A stretch of DNA of 64,000 nt from JAIBJN01 sp963847985 (GTDB lineage: Bacteria; Actinomycetota; Thermoleophilia; Gaiellales; Gaiellaceae), in the NCBI GenBank assembly GCA_963847985.1, contig CAWKBS010000009.1, positions 1 through 64,000 of the forward strand, written 5' to 3'. A program made the translations under genes and the position numbers. Shown here one piece after another: positions 25,687-33,580 of the stretch; position 1 is the stretch's first letter; each line of letters starts with the position of its first letter. Under the pieces are notes generated by a model. That model worked only from the letters and a program-made list of their open reading frames with translations, was not told the origin of the DNA and did not search any database.

Positions 25687-27212
25687 GCTGCCGCGCCGAG
25701 GCGCCGGAGGGCGTCGCGGGCAACCTCGCGGTCGTCGAAGGGAATCGTCCGGTCGCCGAGCTCCTGCCCCTGTTCGTGCCCCTTGCCGGCGATGAGGACG
25801 ACATCGCCCTTCTCCGCCTCCCCGACCGCGCAGGCAATGGCGGCCGCGCGGTCCGGCTCCACTTCTTCGCGCCCGTCCATGCCGGCAACGATCTCTTCGA
25901 TGATCGCGCCCGGGGCCTCGCTTCTCGGATTGTCGGAGGTGACCACGGCGAGATCCGCGAGCCGGCTCACGACCTCGCCCATGAGCGGCCGCTTCGCGCG
26001 ATCGCGGTCTCCGCCGCAGCCGAACACGCAGATCACGCGCCCCGACGCAAGCCGGCGTGCCTCGGCGAGGACGTTCTCGAGCGCCTCGGGGGTGTGCGCA
26101 TAGTCGACGAGGACGCCGAAGGGCTGACCCTCGTCCACGGCCTCGAAGCGCCCCGGCACCCCGGCGACGTGCTCGACGCCACGCACGATCGCGTCGTCCT
26201 CGATCCCGAGCAGGCGCGCGGCGGCGATCGCACCCAGGACGTTCTCGACGTTGAAGCGGCCGCGGAGCTGCGGGCGGACGGCCACGCCGGCGGCGCGGAA
26301 GCTCGTAGCGGCCGGCGTCAGCTCGAGCTCTTCCGGGCGCACGTCGGCGTCATCGGTGAGGCCGAACGTGAGAAGCGTGACGCCGAGCGCGCGCAGCTCC
26401 TCCGCCAGGCGCCGCCCGTGCTCGTCACCGACGTTGACCGCGGCGGGCGGACGGCGCCCGTCGACGTCAGGCTCGACGAACAACCGCCGCTTGGCCTCGT
26501 AGTAGGCGCCGAGCGTCCCATGAAAGTCGAGGTGGTCCTGGGAGAGGTTCGTGAAGACGAGCGCGCGGAACCGCGTCCCGATCAGGCGCTTGAGCTCGGA
26601 CGCGTGCGAGGACGCCTCCATGGCGCAGCTCCGGTCGCCGGCGTCGAGAAGCTCGCGGAACGTGCGCTGCAGGTCGATCGCCTCCGGCGTCGTTCTCGTG
26701 ACGGCGCGCCGCTCGCCTCCGATGCGCATCTCCACGGTCCCGAGGAGACCCGGGCGGCGGCCGGCCGCCGCGAGGATCGAGTAGACCACGAACGCGGTCG
26801 TCGTCTTCCCGTTCGTCCCCGTGATGCCGGCCACCTCGAGCTCCCGCGTCGGCCGACCGAAGAAGACGTCCGCCGCGAGCGCCATGGCGCCGCGCACGTC
26901 GGCGACCACGAGCTGGGGCACCGGCACGTCGAGCGTCCGCTCGACGAGGAGCGCGACCGCCCCGCGCTCGACCGCTTCGCCGGCAAAGTCGTGGCCGTCG
27001 GCGCGCTCACCGGGCACGCAGGCGAAGAGCGCCCCGGGCACGACGAACCTGGCGTCGTAGGCCAGGTCGGAGACCGCGACCTCGCCCGGGCCCTGGACCT
27101 CCCGTGCTCCGACGGCGGCGCCCAGGGTCTCGAGTGCGATGGCAGGCTGGTCGGGCACGGTCAGGCGAAGTTCGGCGCGCGATAGTGAGTTCTTCTTCAA
27201 TCCTGCGTGCAT
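25683..27212 (-). CDS. murE: UDP-MurNAc-dipeptide:meso-diaminopimelate ligase MurE
   Basis: This protein adds the third residue to the stem peptide. Domain 1 has SDLAYDARFVVPGALFACVPG. The P-loop is ITGTNGKTTTAFVVYSIL. The C-terminal domain has the specificity box SDNPRSEAP; the DNPR motif indicates meso-diaminopimelate rather than lysine. It has a typical length of about 509 aa. The ATG at 27212 is chosen; a GTG at 27236 and a TTG at 27200 are alternatives, and none has a clear ribosome site. Confidence 0.94.
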   Translation of the reverse strand: MHAGLKKNSLSRAELRLTVPDQPAIALETLGAAVGAREVQGPGEVAVSDLAYDARFVVPGALFACVPGERADGHDFAGEAVERGAVALLVERTLDVPVPQLVVADVRGAMALAADVFFGRPTRELEVAGITGTNGKTTTAFVVYSILAAAGRRPGLLGTVEMRIGGERRAVTRTTPEAIDLQRTFRELLDAGDRSCAMEASSHASELKRLIGTRFRALVFTNLSQDHLDFHGTLGAYYEAKRRLFVEPDVDGRRPPAAVNVGDEHGRRLAEELRALGVTLLTFGLTDDADVRPEELELTPAATSFRAAGVAVRPQLRGRFNVENVLGAIAAARLLGIEDDAIVRGVEHVAGVPGRFEAVDEGQPFGVLVDYAHTPEALENVLAEARRLASGRVICVFGCGGDRDRAKRPLMGEVVSRLADLAVVTSDNPRSEAPGAIIEEIVAGMDGREEVEPDRAAAIACAVGEAEKGDVVLIAGKGHEQGQELGDRTIPFDDREVARDALRRLGAAA

Positions 27213-27291
27213 TCTGGCGCGGACCGCGCACCACACGCGCAGATTCTCCTGGCATCGCGCGCGCGCGCGTCAATCTGTATCGCGGCGACGC

Positions 27292-28977
27292 TTACTCGCC
27301 GTCGCCGCGCCGGGCGTCCGGCTGCACCTCGAGGTACTGAAGGACGAACTCCGCGATCTCCGCGAACACGGGGCCGGCAACGACTCCGCCCCAGATCGCT
27401 CCGCGCGGCTCGTCCACGGTGACGAGCACGACGACCTCGGGCCGGCTCGCGGGCGCGAAGCCCACGAACGACGCGACGTAACGGCTGTCCGAGTAGCCGC
27501 CGGTCGGCTCGGGCTTCGCCGCAGTGCCCGTCTTGCCGGCGATGCGGTAACCGTCCACTTGCGCCGTCGTCCCCGAGCCCTCCTCGACGACGCCGCGCAG
27601 CATCCGGGTCAGTTCGCGCGACGTTCCCTCGGAGAGGACCCGCCTGCGCTGCGGCTGCACACGTTCACGTCCCTCGACTCGGTCGACGAGGTGCGGCTCG
27701 ACTAGGACGCCCTTGTTGGCGATCGCGCCGTAGGCGGTCGCCATCTGCAGCGGAGTCACGGCGATGCCCTGCCCGATGGGAACGTTCCCGATCGTCGAGC
27801 CGGACCACTCCTCCGGCCGCAGGACGATCCCGCGCGACTCTCCCGGGAAGTCGATACCGGTCTTCTTGCCGAAGCCGAAGCGCCGGATCCAGTTGTCCAG
27901 GCGCTCACGCTGGAGCAGCTGTGCCAGCGTGACGACGCCGACGTTGGACGAGCGGGAGAGGATCTGCGAGACGGTCATCGTCCGCGTCCCCCGCGGGACC
28001 GCGTCATGGATCACGCGGTCGGCCACCGGGATCTTGTAGCGGAGGCGGAACTTCGTCCCCGGCGAGACGAGCTTCTCTTCCAGGACGCCGCCTACCGTGA
28101 CGACCTTGAAGGTCGACCCCGGCTCGTACGTGTCCGTCACAGCGCGGTTGCGCAGGCGGTCCTCCTCCCACTTGGCGACCGTTGGGAAGGCGTTGGCGTC
28201 GAAGCCCGGCTCGACCGCGAGCGCGAGGATGCCGCCCGTCTTCGGGTCGAGGACGACGGCGGTCGCCGACTGCGCGCTCCAGCGGTTCCTCGCCCGGCGC
28301 AGGACCCGCTCGACGTAGCCCTGGATCGTGTGGTCGACGGTGAGGAAGGCGTCCCTGCCGTGGCGGACCTGCTCCGATTCGACGACGTCGATCGTCCGCC
28401 CGAACGGGTCTCGCACGATCGTCTTCGACCCCTTCGCACCCGCGAGCTCCTCGTCCAGCTGGACCTCGAGGCCCGACAGGCCGCGGTTCTCGGTGCCTGC
28501 GTAGCCGACGATCTCCGACGCAACGGTCCGCTGTGGGTAGACGCGGTGCTCCTCGGGCTGAAAGCCGATCCCGACGATCGCCTGCGCCTTGAGCGACTCC
28601 GCCTTCTCGGGGTCGCCCTTGCGTACGAGATAGACGAATCCGCGGGAACGGTCGGCGAGCTTCGGATAGAGCTTGCCGGGATCGAGGCCGAGCGCCTGAC
28701 CGACGGCGATCGCCGTCGCACGCGGGTCGACCACCTGCTTCGGGTTCGCGTAAACGGTCGTCGCGCGCTCGCCGAATGCAAGCTGGACGCCGTTGCGGTC
28801 GAAGATCGACCCACGTCGGGCGGGGACCTCGAGCTCCTGGCGGTGCTGGCTGGTGGCCAGATGATCGAGCGCCTGGGCCTTCACCGCCTGAAGCCAGGCC
28901 ACCCGCGCGAACGCGGCGACGAAGACCACCGCGAACACCGCGAGGAGGAGCCGTAGGCGCCTGTTCGCGTGGCGCAC
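27292..28977 (-). CDS. ftsI: Septal transpeptidase FtsI (class B PBP)
   Basis: This 561-residue class B penicillin-binding protein cross-links septal peptidoglycan with FtsW. A basic start and one helix (about 8-30) anchor it. A pedestal domain begins VPARRGSIFDRNG. The transpeptidase has STFK (288-291, nucleophile Ser288), SSN (343-345) and KTGT (482-485). No PASTA domains follow. The GTG at 28977 lies 6 bases after the ftsL stop. The 79-base gap to murE at 27212 is the largest inside this part of the cluster. Confidence 0.96.
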   Translation of the reverse strand: MRHANRRLRLLLAVFAVVFVAAFARVAWLQAVKAQALDHLATSQHRQELEVPARRGSIFDRNGVQLAFGERATTVYANPKQVVDPRATAIAVGQALGLDPGKLYPKLADRSRGFVYLVRKGDPEKAESLKAQAIVGIGFQPEEHRVYPQRTVASEIVGYAGTENRGLSGLEVQLDEELAGAKGSKTIVRDPFGRTIDVVESEQVRHGRDAFLTVDHTIQGYVERVLRRARNRWSAQSATAVVLDPKTGGILALAVEPGFDANAFPTVAKWEEDRLRNRAVTDTYEPGSTFKVVTVGGVLEEKLVSPGTKFRLRYKIPVADRVIHDAVPRGTRTMTVSQILSRSSNVGVVTLAQLLQRERLDNWIRRFGFGKKTGIDFPGESRGIVLRPEEWSGSTIGNVPIGQGIAVTPLQMATAYGAIANKGVLVEPHLVDRVEGRERVQPQRRRVLSEGTSRELTRMLRGVVEEGSGTTAQVDGYRIAGKTGTAAKPEPTGGYSDSRYVASFVGFAPASRPEVVVLVTVDEPRGAIWGGVVAGPVFAEIAEFVLQYLEVQPDARRGDGE

Positions 28978-28983
28978 CGGTCG

Positions 28984-29355
28984 CTACTCCTTGACGCGCG
29001 CCAGGCGGACGTAGGTGATCTCGAGGGGCTCGGCCAGCCCGTACCGGTTGACGGCCATCGCCTCGATGCGACCCGCCGCCGCCGCCCGTGAGAGCTTTGC
29101 CTCGAGGCCGTCCCTCTTCGCGATCAGCTCCGTGCGCTCGATCTCCAGCTCCTCCGACTGCAGGTTCAGGCGCAGGACGGCGACGTTCAGCGCGACGATC
29201 CCGGCGAGGAGGGTCGCCACGAGGACGATCCACACGACGTTGCCGGCGACACGCGGCCTCGCCGCCGGCCGGCGCCGTTGCGCACGGCGGGGCTCAGGGC
29301 GCTGCTTGGGCCGCGGCGCGCGGCGGGGCTCGGCACGGGCGGCAGCGGTTGCCAT
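28984..29355 (-). CDS. ftsL: FtsL-like division protein
   Basis: This 123-residue protein sits between rsmH and ftsI, the normal place of ftsL. It has a long basic N-terminus rich in Arg and Pro (about 1-37), one helix VVWIVLVATLLAGIVALNV (about 40-58), and an extracytoplasmic coiled coil (LQSEELEIERTELIAKRDGL). It ends with a short motif around RYGLAEPLEITYV. FtsL proteins bind FtsB and FtsQ and activate FtsW/FtsI. Primary sequence is poorly conserved in this family, so context and topology carry the call. The ATG at 29355 follows AGGGGCACGG. Confidence 0.8.
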   Translation of the reverse strand: MATAAARAEPRRAPRPKQRPEPRRAQRRRPAARPRVAGNVVWIVLVATLLAGIVALNVAVLRLNLQSEELEIERTELIAKRDGLEAKLSRAAAAGRIEAMAVNRYGLAEPLEITYVRLARVKE

Positions 29356-29363
29356 CCGTGCCC

Positions 29364-30320
29364 CTAGGTCTTCACCGCGACGCGGAGGCGGGCAGAAGAG
29401 GCCCTCGGGTTGTCCGCGGTCTCGGCCGGCGAGGGACGCACCGCCTTGCGGGTGACGAGACGGAGCGTCGGTTCCGTTCCGCAGACGCACACCGGCAGGT
29501 CGGGCGGGCACGTGCAGTCGCGCGCCTGGCCGGCGAAGTAGCGCTTGACGATTCGGTCCTCGAGCGAGTGGAAGCTGATGACGGCGAGGCGCCCGCCGGG
29601 ACGGAGCAGCCGAAGAGCGGTCGGCAAGGCCTGCTCGAGCGCCCCCAGCTCGTCGTTGACGACGATCCTGAGCGCCTGGAAGACGCGCTTGGCCGGATGC
29701 CCGTCGCCGAAGCGCCGCGGCGCGGGGATCGCCGACCGAACCACCTCGACGAGGTCGGATGTCCGCTCGAACGGCTGCTCGGCGCGGCGGCGAACGACTG
29801 CGCGGGCGATCTGCCGGGAGAAGCGCTCCTCGCCGTAGCGGCGGAAGACATCGCTCAGCTCGCGCTCGTCGAGCTCGTTGACGACGTCCTGCGCCGAGCG
29901 GGGCGACGACGTGTCCATGCGCATGTCGAGCGGAGCGTCTGCCGCGTAGGAGAAGCCGCGCTCGGGCCGGTCGATCTGCATGCTCGAGACACCGAGGTCG
30001 AGGAGGATCGCGTCGGCCTGGACGTCGTTGTCGGCGAGCTGCCCGAGCACGACGGCGAAGTCGCCGCGCAGGAGCCGCGCCTGGACGCCCGCGTGCCGCT
30101 GGAACCGCTCGAAGTACGGGCGCACGCTCGCGTCCCGGTCGATTGCGATGAACCGCCCTCGGCCGCCGAGATCGGCCGCGAGCAGCTCTGCGTGGCCGCC
30201 GGCGCCGAACGTGGCGTCGACCACGGTCTCCCCCGGCTCCACGGCCAGGAGCTCGCGAACCTCCCCGGCGAGAACGGGAACGTGATCAGTTGTCTCGTGT
30301 TGCAAGGCGTTCCGCAACAA
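29364..30320 (-). CDS. rsmH: 16S rRNA (cytosine1402-N4)-methyltransferase RsmH
   Basis: This enzyme (about 318 aa; formerly MraW) methylates C1402 of 16S rRNA. It has VPVLAGEVRELL near the N-terminus, the AdoMet loop VVDATFGAGGHAELL, LLDLGVSSMQIDRPERGFSY, and the late motif VISFHSLEDRIVKRYF. I chose the TTG at 30320 because AAGGAGG lies 7 bases before it. An ATG at 30341 has no ribosome site, and a TTG at 30305 is also possible. The start overlaps the mraZ 3' end, so the two are translationally coupled. Confidence 0.93.
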   Translation of the reverse strand: MLRNALQHETTDHVPVLAGEVRELLAVEPGETVVDATFGAGGHAELLAADLGGRGRFIAIDRDASVRPYFERFQRHAGVQARLLRGDFAVVLGQLADNDVQADAILLDLGVSSMQIDRPERGFSYAADAPLDMRMDTSSPRSAQDVVNELDERELSDVFRRYGEERFSRQIARAVVRRRAEQPFERTSDLVEVVRSAIPAPRRFGDGHPAKRVFQALRIVVNDELGALEQALPTALRLLRPGGRLAVISFHSLEDRIVKRYFAGQARDCTCPPDLPVCVCGTEPTLRLVTRKAVRPSPAETADNPRASSARLRVAVKT

Positions 30321-30720
30321 CCTCCGCCCTCCTTTCGACATCGTCGAGATGCACGCGCCAGGCGTCTCGATCCCAGACCTCAAGGTAGTCACCGGCGCCG
30401 GCCACGATCACCTCGCGGCCCAGGTCGGCCTTCGCCATCAACCCCGCCGGGAGCGTCACGCGCCCCTGCTTGTCGAGCTCGGACTCGACCGTGGCGGAAA
30501 ACAGGTAGCGCCGCATGTCCCTCGCCTCACGGCTGAACCGGTCGAGACCCGAGAGGTGCGAGCTCACGAAATCGCCCCAGCTTTCCTTGGTGTACACGGC
30601 GAGACACCGCTCGATGCCACGCGTGACGACGACGCCCTGCTCGAAGGACTGCCGGAACCGAGCGGGAAGCGTAAGTCGGTTCTTGTCGTCGATTGTGTGC
30701 TCGTACTCGCCGAGAAGCAT
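30286..30720 (-). CDS. mraZ: Transcriptional regulator MraZ
   Basis: This 144-residue protein has two SpoVT/AbrB-like halves: GEYEHTIDDKNRLTLPARFR (5-24) and a second beginning VESELDKQGRVTLPAGL. MraZ forms rings and binds repeats in front of its own operon, usually as a repressor. The ATG at 30720 is preceded by two box repeats in the promoter (see 30743-30776), so autoregulation is expected. It is the first gene of the division cluster. A longer in-frame extension to 31704 is rejected because it crosses the promoter. Confidence 0.95.
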   Translation of the reverse strand: MLLGEYEHTIDDKNRLTLPARFRQSFEQGVVVTRGIERCLAVYTKESWGDFVSSHLSGLDRFSREARDMRRYLFSATVESELDKQGRVTLPAGLMAKADLGREVIVAGAGDYLEVWDRDAWRVHLDDVERRAEVVAERLATRDN

Positions 30721-30742
30721 CCAGCGGTGCCTTTCGTGACCT

Positions 30743-30776
30743 CCACTTTCCCCCACTGTAGACCACAATCCCCCAC
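30743..30776 (-). promoter_or_regulatory. Two MraZ-like boxes spaced 20 bp
   Basis: Read on the minus strand, GTGGGGGATTGTGG (30763-30776) and GTGGGGGAAAGTGG (30743-30756) are direct repeats whose starts are 20 bases apart, two helical turns. Known MraZ sites are short G-rich direct repeats such as AAAGTGG or TGGGG, so these look like its operator. One box lies between the -35 and -10 elements and the other just after the -10. Confidence 0.75.
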
Positions 30777-30783
30777 CACGCAA
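30755..30783 (-). promoter_or_regulatory. Putative mraZ/dcw promoter
   Basis: On the minus strand TTGCGT (30778-30783) and TACAGT (30755-30760) are separated by exactly 17 bases. The boxes at 30743-30776 cover the spacer and the start region, which would block polymerase when MraZ is bound. The mraZ ATG is 35 bases after the -10 box. Confidence 0.65.
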
Positions 30784-30854
30784 CTCGCGGACCCCACCTC
30801 GCGGACGTGGGAGTTCGAGGAGACGAGGAGTTGCCGACGCACGAAGGAGGCCCG

Positions 30855-31013
30855 ATGCGGGTGGAACTGACCTCTGACGAGCTCGCGCGACTCCTGCGGG
30901 AGGCCGAGCAGGCGCACGCTGAATACGAGCAGGAGCTCGGCCGCCGGGACGAGGACTGGCCCGGGTGGTACGCCGAATACATCCTCCTGCAGCTCGAAGA
31001 GCCCTCGGCCTAG
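30855..31013 (+). CDS. Small acidic helical protein, 52 aa
   Basis: This 52-residue protein is strongly acidic and helical: ELTSDELARLLREAEQAHAEY, ending with an aromatic stretch DWPGWYAEYILLQLEE. The ATG at 30855 follows a perfect AAGGAGG with a good gap. It is divergent from mraZ and shares a CTAG stop with the convergent PfkB gene. The function is unknown. The strong ribosome site makes translation likely. Confidence 0.65.
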   Translation: MRVELTSDELARLLREAEQAHAEYEQELGRRDEDWPGWYAEYILLQLEEPSA

Positions 31014-31819
31014 CGCCCGTGGGCGCCGCGGCGCGTGAGCGCGGCGGCGGCGCACTCGGCCGCGAAGGCGACGGCGGCCTCGGGCGCGTCGGCGCGGCCG
31101 AGAGCGTACGTGAGGCCGGCCGCGAAGCTGTCGCCGGCGCCGTAGGAGTCCTCGATCTCACCGGGTAGGTCAGCCGGCGGGTAGGCGCCGGCGCGGCAGT
31201 CGGCGGTGCCCCACGTGCCTCCTTCGCGTCCGGAGGTCGCCACGACGAGCTTCGGCTGGGGCTCGAGGTCCCCGCGCCCGTAGCGCTCGCTCGGGTCGCC
31301 GGCGCTGCGGACGAGGGCGTCGAGCTCGACCCCTGCCTCCTGGAGGACGGGCAGCGACCTGGCCGTCGCCACGAGGACGCGGGCCTGCCGTGCCGCCCGC
31401 ACCGCCGCGGCGTCCCCGCTGACGAAGTACACCGCATCGGTCTCCGCGAGCTCCGGCCACGGAAGCGGGTCGCTGCCGCGCGGAACGTGCTTCTCGCCGA
31501 TGATCGTGATCGTCCGCTCGCCTCGTCCGTCCACGAAGGTGAACCCGCGCCGTTGCGGCTCGGCATGGCGCGCGGCCTCGACGCGCACCCCGAGGCCGGT
31601 GAGCTGCGCCAACGACGCTTCCCCGAGCGCGTCGCGTCCCAGTGCGGTGAAGAGGGTGCACGCACCGGCCAGCTCCGCGAGCCGCGCGGAGGCAACACCG
31701 CCACCGCCGGCTGCTTCCGCCCACGACTGGCTCGCCTGGACGATCTCGCCGGGGAGCGGGACGAGCTCGACCCGCGCGAACTCCACCCACTCGACGTGAC
31801 CGACGACTGCGGTTTGCAT
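31010..31819 (-). CDS. PfkB-family sugar or nucleoside kinase
   Basis: This 269-residue kinase has the family start VVGHVEWVEF and AAGGGGVASARLAELAG, and ends with the catalytic signature DSYGAGDSFAAGLTYALG, where the second Asp is the base. PfkB kinases phosphorylate ribose, fructose, ketogluconate, adenosine or related sugars; the substrate is not readable. The ATG at 31819 is preferred over an earlier GTG. It is divergent from the sigma factor gene and convergent with the small gene ending at 31013. Confidence 0.88.
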   Translation of the reverse strand: MQTAVVGHVEWVEFARVELVPLPGEIVQASQSWAEAAGGGGVASARLAELAGACTLFTALGRDALGEASLAQLTGLGVRVEAARHAEPQRRGFTFVDGRGERTITIIGEKHVPRGSDPLPWPELAETDAVYFVSGDAAAVRAARQARVLVATARSLPVLQEAGVELDALVRSAGDPSERYGRGDLEPQPKLVVATSGREGGTWGTADCRAGAYPPADLPGEIEDSYGAGDSFAAGLTYALGRADAPEAAVAFAAECAAAALTRRGAHGR

Positions 31820-31862
31820 CGCGCGCAGTCTCACACTTCGGCACCGCCGTGCGTTTCAACGG

Positions 31863-32330
31863 ATGATGGGAGCCGTGGCCGCGATACCGCCCTTCGAGCG
31901 CTTCTACGACGAGCGCAAGGACGAGATCTTCGGCTATCTCGCGCGCCTGCTCGGGCGCGACGCTGCCGAGGATGCCTTCCAGGAAACATTCCTGCGGGCG
32001 CTTCGCGCGTACGCCAAGCTCGAGCACGGCAAGCACCTGCGCGCGTGGGTCTTCACGATCGCCACCCGCGTCGCGGTCGACGAGCGCCGCAAGGCAACGC
32101 CGGTCGCCGAGGCGCCGGAGGTGCCGGTGCTGGACGAGCGGCCGGTCTACGCCGAGCTCGATCATCTCGCCGGCGAGCTCCCGCCCACCGAGCGTGCAGC
32201 GGTGGTGCTCCGCTACGGGTACGACCTCTCGTACGACGACATCGGCGCAGCGCTCGGCTCGAACGCCGAGGCGGCCCGCGCAGCGGCCTCCTCCGGAGTG
32301 CGGCGCCTCCGCAGAAAGGAGGTCTCATGA
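31863..32330 (+). CDS. ECF-type RNA polymerase sigma factor
   Basis: This 155-residue protein has sigma region 2 (about 10-75: FERFYDERKDEIFGYLARLL, then AEDAFQETFLRALRAY) and region 4 (about 100-150) beginning LPPTERAAVVLRYGYDLSYD. It directs RNA polymerase to its own promoter set. No anti-sigma gene is next to it; instead an alkylguanine repair gene overlaps its stop by 4 bases (ATGA). This suggests a link to DNA alkylation stress. The ATG at 31863 and a GTG at 31875 are both possible starts. Confidence 0.9.
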   Translation: MMGAVAAIPPFERFYDERKDEIFGYLARLLGRDAAEDAFQETFLRALRAYAKLEHGKHLRAWVFTIATRVAVDERRKATPVAEAPEVPVLDERPVYAELDHLAGELPPTERAAVVLRYGYDLSYDDIGAALGSNAEAARAAASSGVRRLRRKEVS

Positions 32331-32893
32331 CTACCGTCCCCGACAGGCTCGACCGCCGCTTCCGCGACGCTGCGGCCTCCGCCGGGCTCCTCGACGTCGC
32401 CTATGACTTCACGGACTCTCCCGTCGGCCGCCTGCTCGTGGCCACGAGCGAGCGCGGAGTTTGCCGCATCTCGTTCGACCCCGAGCCGGAGCGGGAGCTC
32501 GACGAGCTCGCCCGGGCATTCGGCGCGCGAGTCCTTCGTGCTCCGGCCCCGGTCGACGACGTCCGCCGCGAGCTCGACGAGTACTTCGAGGGCACCCGGC
32601 GCGATTTCGACCTGCCGGTCGACCTGACTCCGCTGCCGGACTTTCAGCGCGCGGTGCTGGAGGAGCTCGTTCTCGTTCCGTACGGCGGCGTCGACACCTA
32701 CGGCGGCCTCGCCCAGCGGATCGGCAAGCCGCGCGCCGCGAGGGCCGTCGGCGGGGCGCTCAACCGTAACCCGATCCCGATCGTAGTTCCCTGCCACCGC
32801 ATCGTCGGCGCGAGCGGGAACCTCGTCGGCTACGCCGGCGGCCTCGAGCGCAAGCAGGCCCTCCTCGGGCTCGAAGGCGCCCTCCTGACGTAG
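32327..32893 (+). CDS. ogt: Methylated-DNA-[protein]-cysteine S-methyltransferase
   Basis: This 188-residue protein has an N-terminal ribonuclease-like domain and a C-terminal domain with the acceptor site PIVVPCHRIVG, Cys156 being the acceptor. It moves the alkyl group from O6-alkylguanine to itself, a suicide repair step in the cytoplasm. The motif PYGGVDTYGGLAQRIGKPRAARAVG also matches. The N-terminus is somewhat long. It is coupled to the sigma factor gene upstream and probably induced with it. Confidence 0.93.
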   Translation: MTTVPDRLDRRFRDAAASAGLLDVAYDFTDSPVGRLLVATSERGVCRISFDPEPERELDELARAFGARVLRAPAPVDDVRRELDEYFEGTRRDFDLPVDLTPLPDFQRAVLEELVLVPYGGVDTYGGLAQRIGKPRAARAVGGALNRNPIPIVVPCHRIVGASGNLVGYAGGLERKQALLGLEGALLT

Positions 32894-32896
32894 GCC

Positions 32897-33169
32897 CTAG
32901 GCGGCTTCGCCGGTGCGGGCCTGGATCCGGCGAAGCAGGTCCAGGCGCACCTGCTCGCCGGTCAGCCGCCCGGCGTTCCGTGGGTACTGGATCAGCAGGT
33001 GCAGCGCCGGCGACTCCGCCGTCGGGCCGTCCGGCGCAGGCGCAGGCGCCGACGACGGGGGCGGCTGCTGCACGACCACGATCTCGCTGATCCTGGCGCC
33101 GTGGAGACGGGCGTAGCACTCCTGCTCGTCGAGCGGCCTCAGCCTCGGGCGCTTGCGGAAGATCCGCAC
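32897..33169 (-). CDS. Hypothetical protein, 90 aa
   Basis: The protein has a basic start (RIFRKRPRLRPLDEQECYARLHG), a proline-rich linker (PPPSSAPAPAPDGP), and a C-terminal helix EQVRLDLLRRIQARTGE. It is convergent with ogt, 4 bases apart. I do not recognise it; its codon use resembles its neighbours. It is likely a real small gene, but no domain can be named. Confidence 0.5.
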   Translation of the reverse strand: MRIFRKRPRLRPLDEQECYARLHGARISEIVVVQQPPPSSAPAPAPDGPTAESPALHLLIQYPRNAGRLTGEQVRLDLLRRIQARTGEAA

Positions 33170-33200
33170 CTGCCGAGCCTAGCGCCGGCGGCGGTCGGAA

Positions 33201-33563
33201 CTACGCCCAGTCCATGGGCTCGTAGCCGCTCGAGCGCGGCGCGGAGACCATGAGCAGCTTCACGGGCTCGTCGCCGGCATTGGCGATCGTGCGCGACGGC
33301 TCGGGCGCAAGGCGGACGTAGGTCCCCGCCGGCGCCGGGTACTCCTCCCCGTCGACGATCGCCACGGCGGTCCCGGCGAGGACGACGTAAACCTCTTCCT
33401 GATCGCGCGCCGTCTCGTCGTGCTCGGGAATTCCGCCGCCCGGCTCGATCTCGACCAGGTTCATTCCGAACGACTCGAGGCCCAGCGACCGCCGCGCGAG
33501 CAGCCACCTCCCGCTTCGCTCGAACTCGTCTTCGTGCCCGATGGTGAACGGCTCTCGGCTCAT
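33201..33563 (-). CDS. Cupin-domain protein
   Basis: This 120-residue single cupin has a metal-like first motif (PGGGIPEHDETARDQEEVYVVLAG, around residues 43-66) and a second strand set PAPAGTYVRLAPEPSRTI. The His, Glu and later residues could bind a metal. Small cupins are diverse and the ligand is unknown. The ATG at 33563 lies 17 bases after the HyuB gene end (33581), so it may belong to that transcript. Confidence 0.8.
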   Translation of the reverse strand: MSREPFTIGHEDEFERSGRWLLARRSLGLESFGMNLVEIEPGGGIPEHDETARDQEEVYVVLAGTAVAIVDGEEYPAPAGTYVRLAPEPSRTIANAGDEPVKLLMVSAPRSSGYEPMDWA

Positions 33564-33580
33564 GCGGGCTTTCTACCAGG

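Noticed and set aside
30286..31704. Long in-frame N-terminal extension of mraZ
   Set aside because: It would cross the promoter and MraZ boxes and the 52-aa gene; MraZ proteins begin at the internal ATG at 30720.
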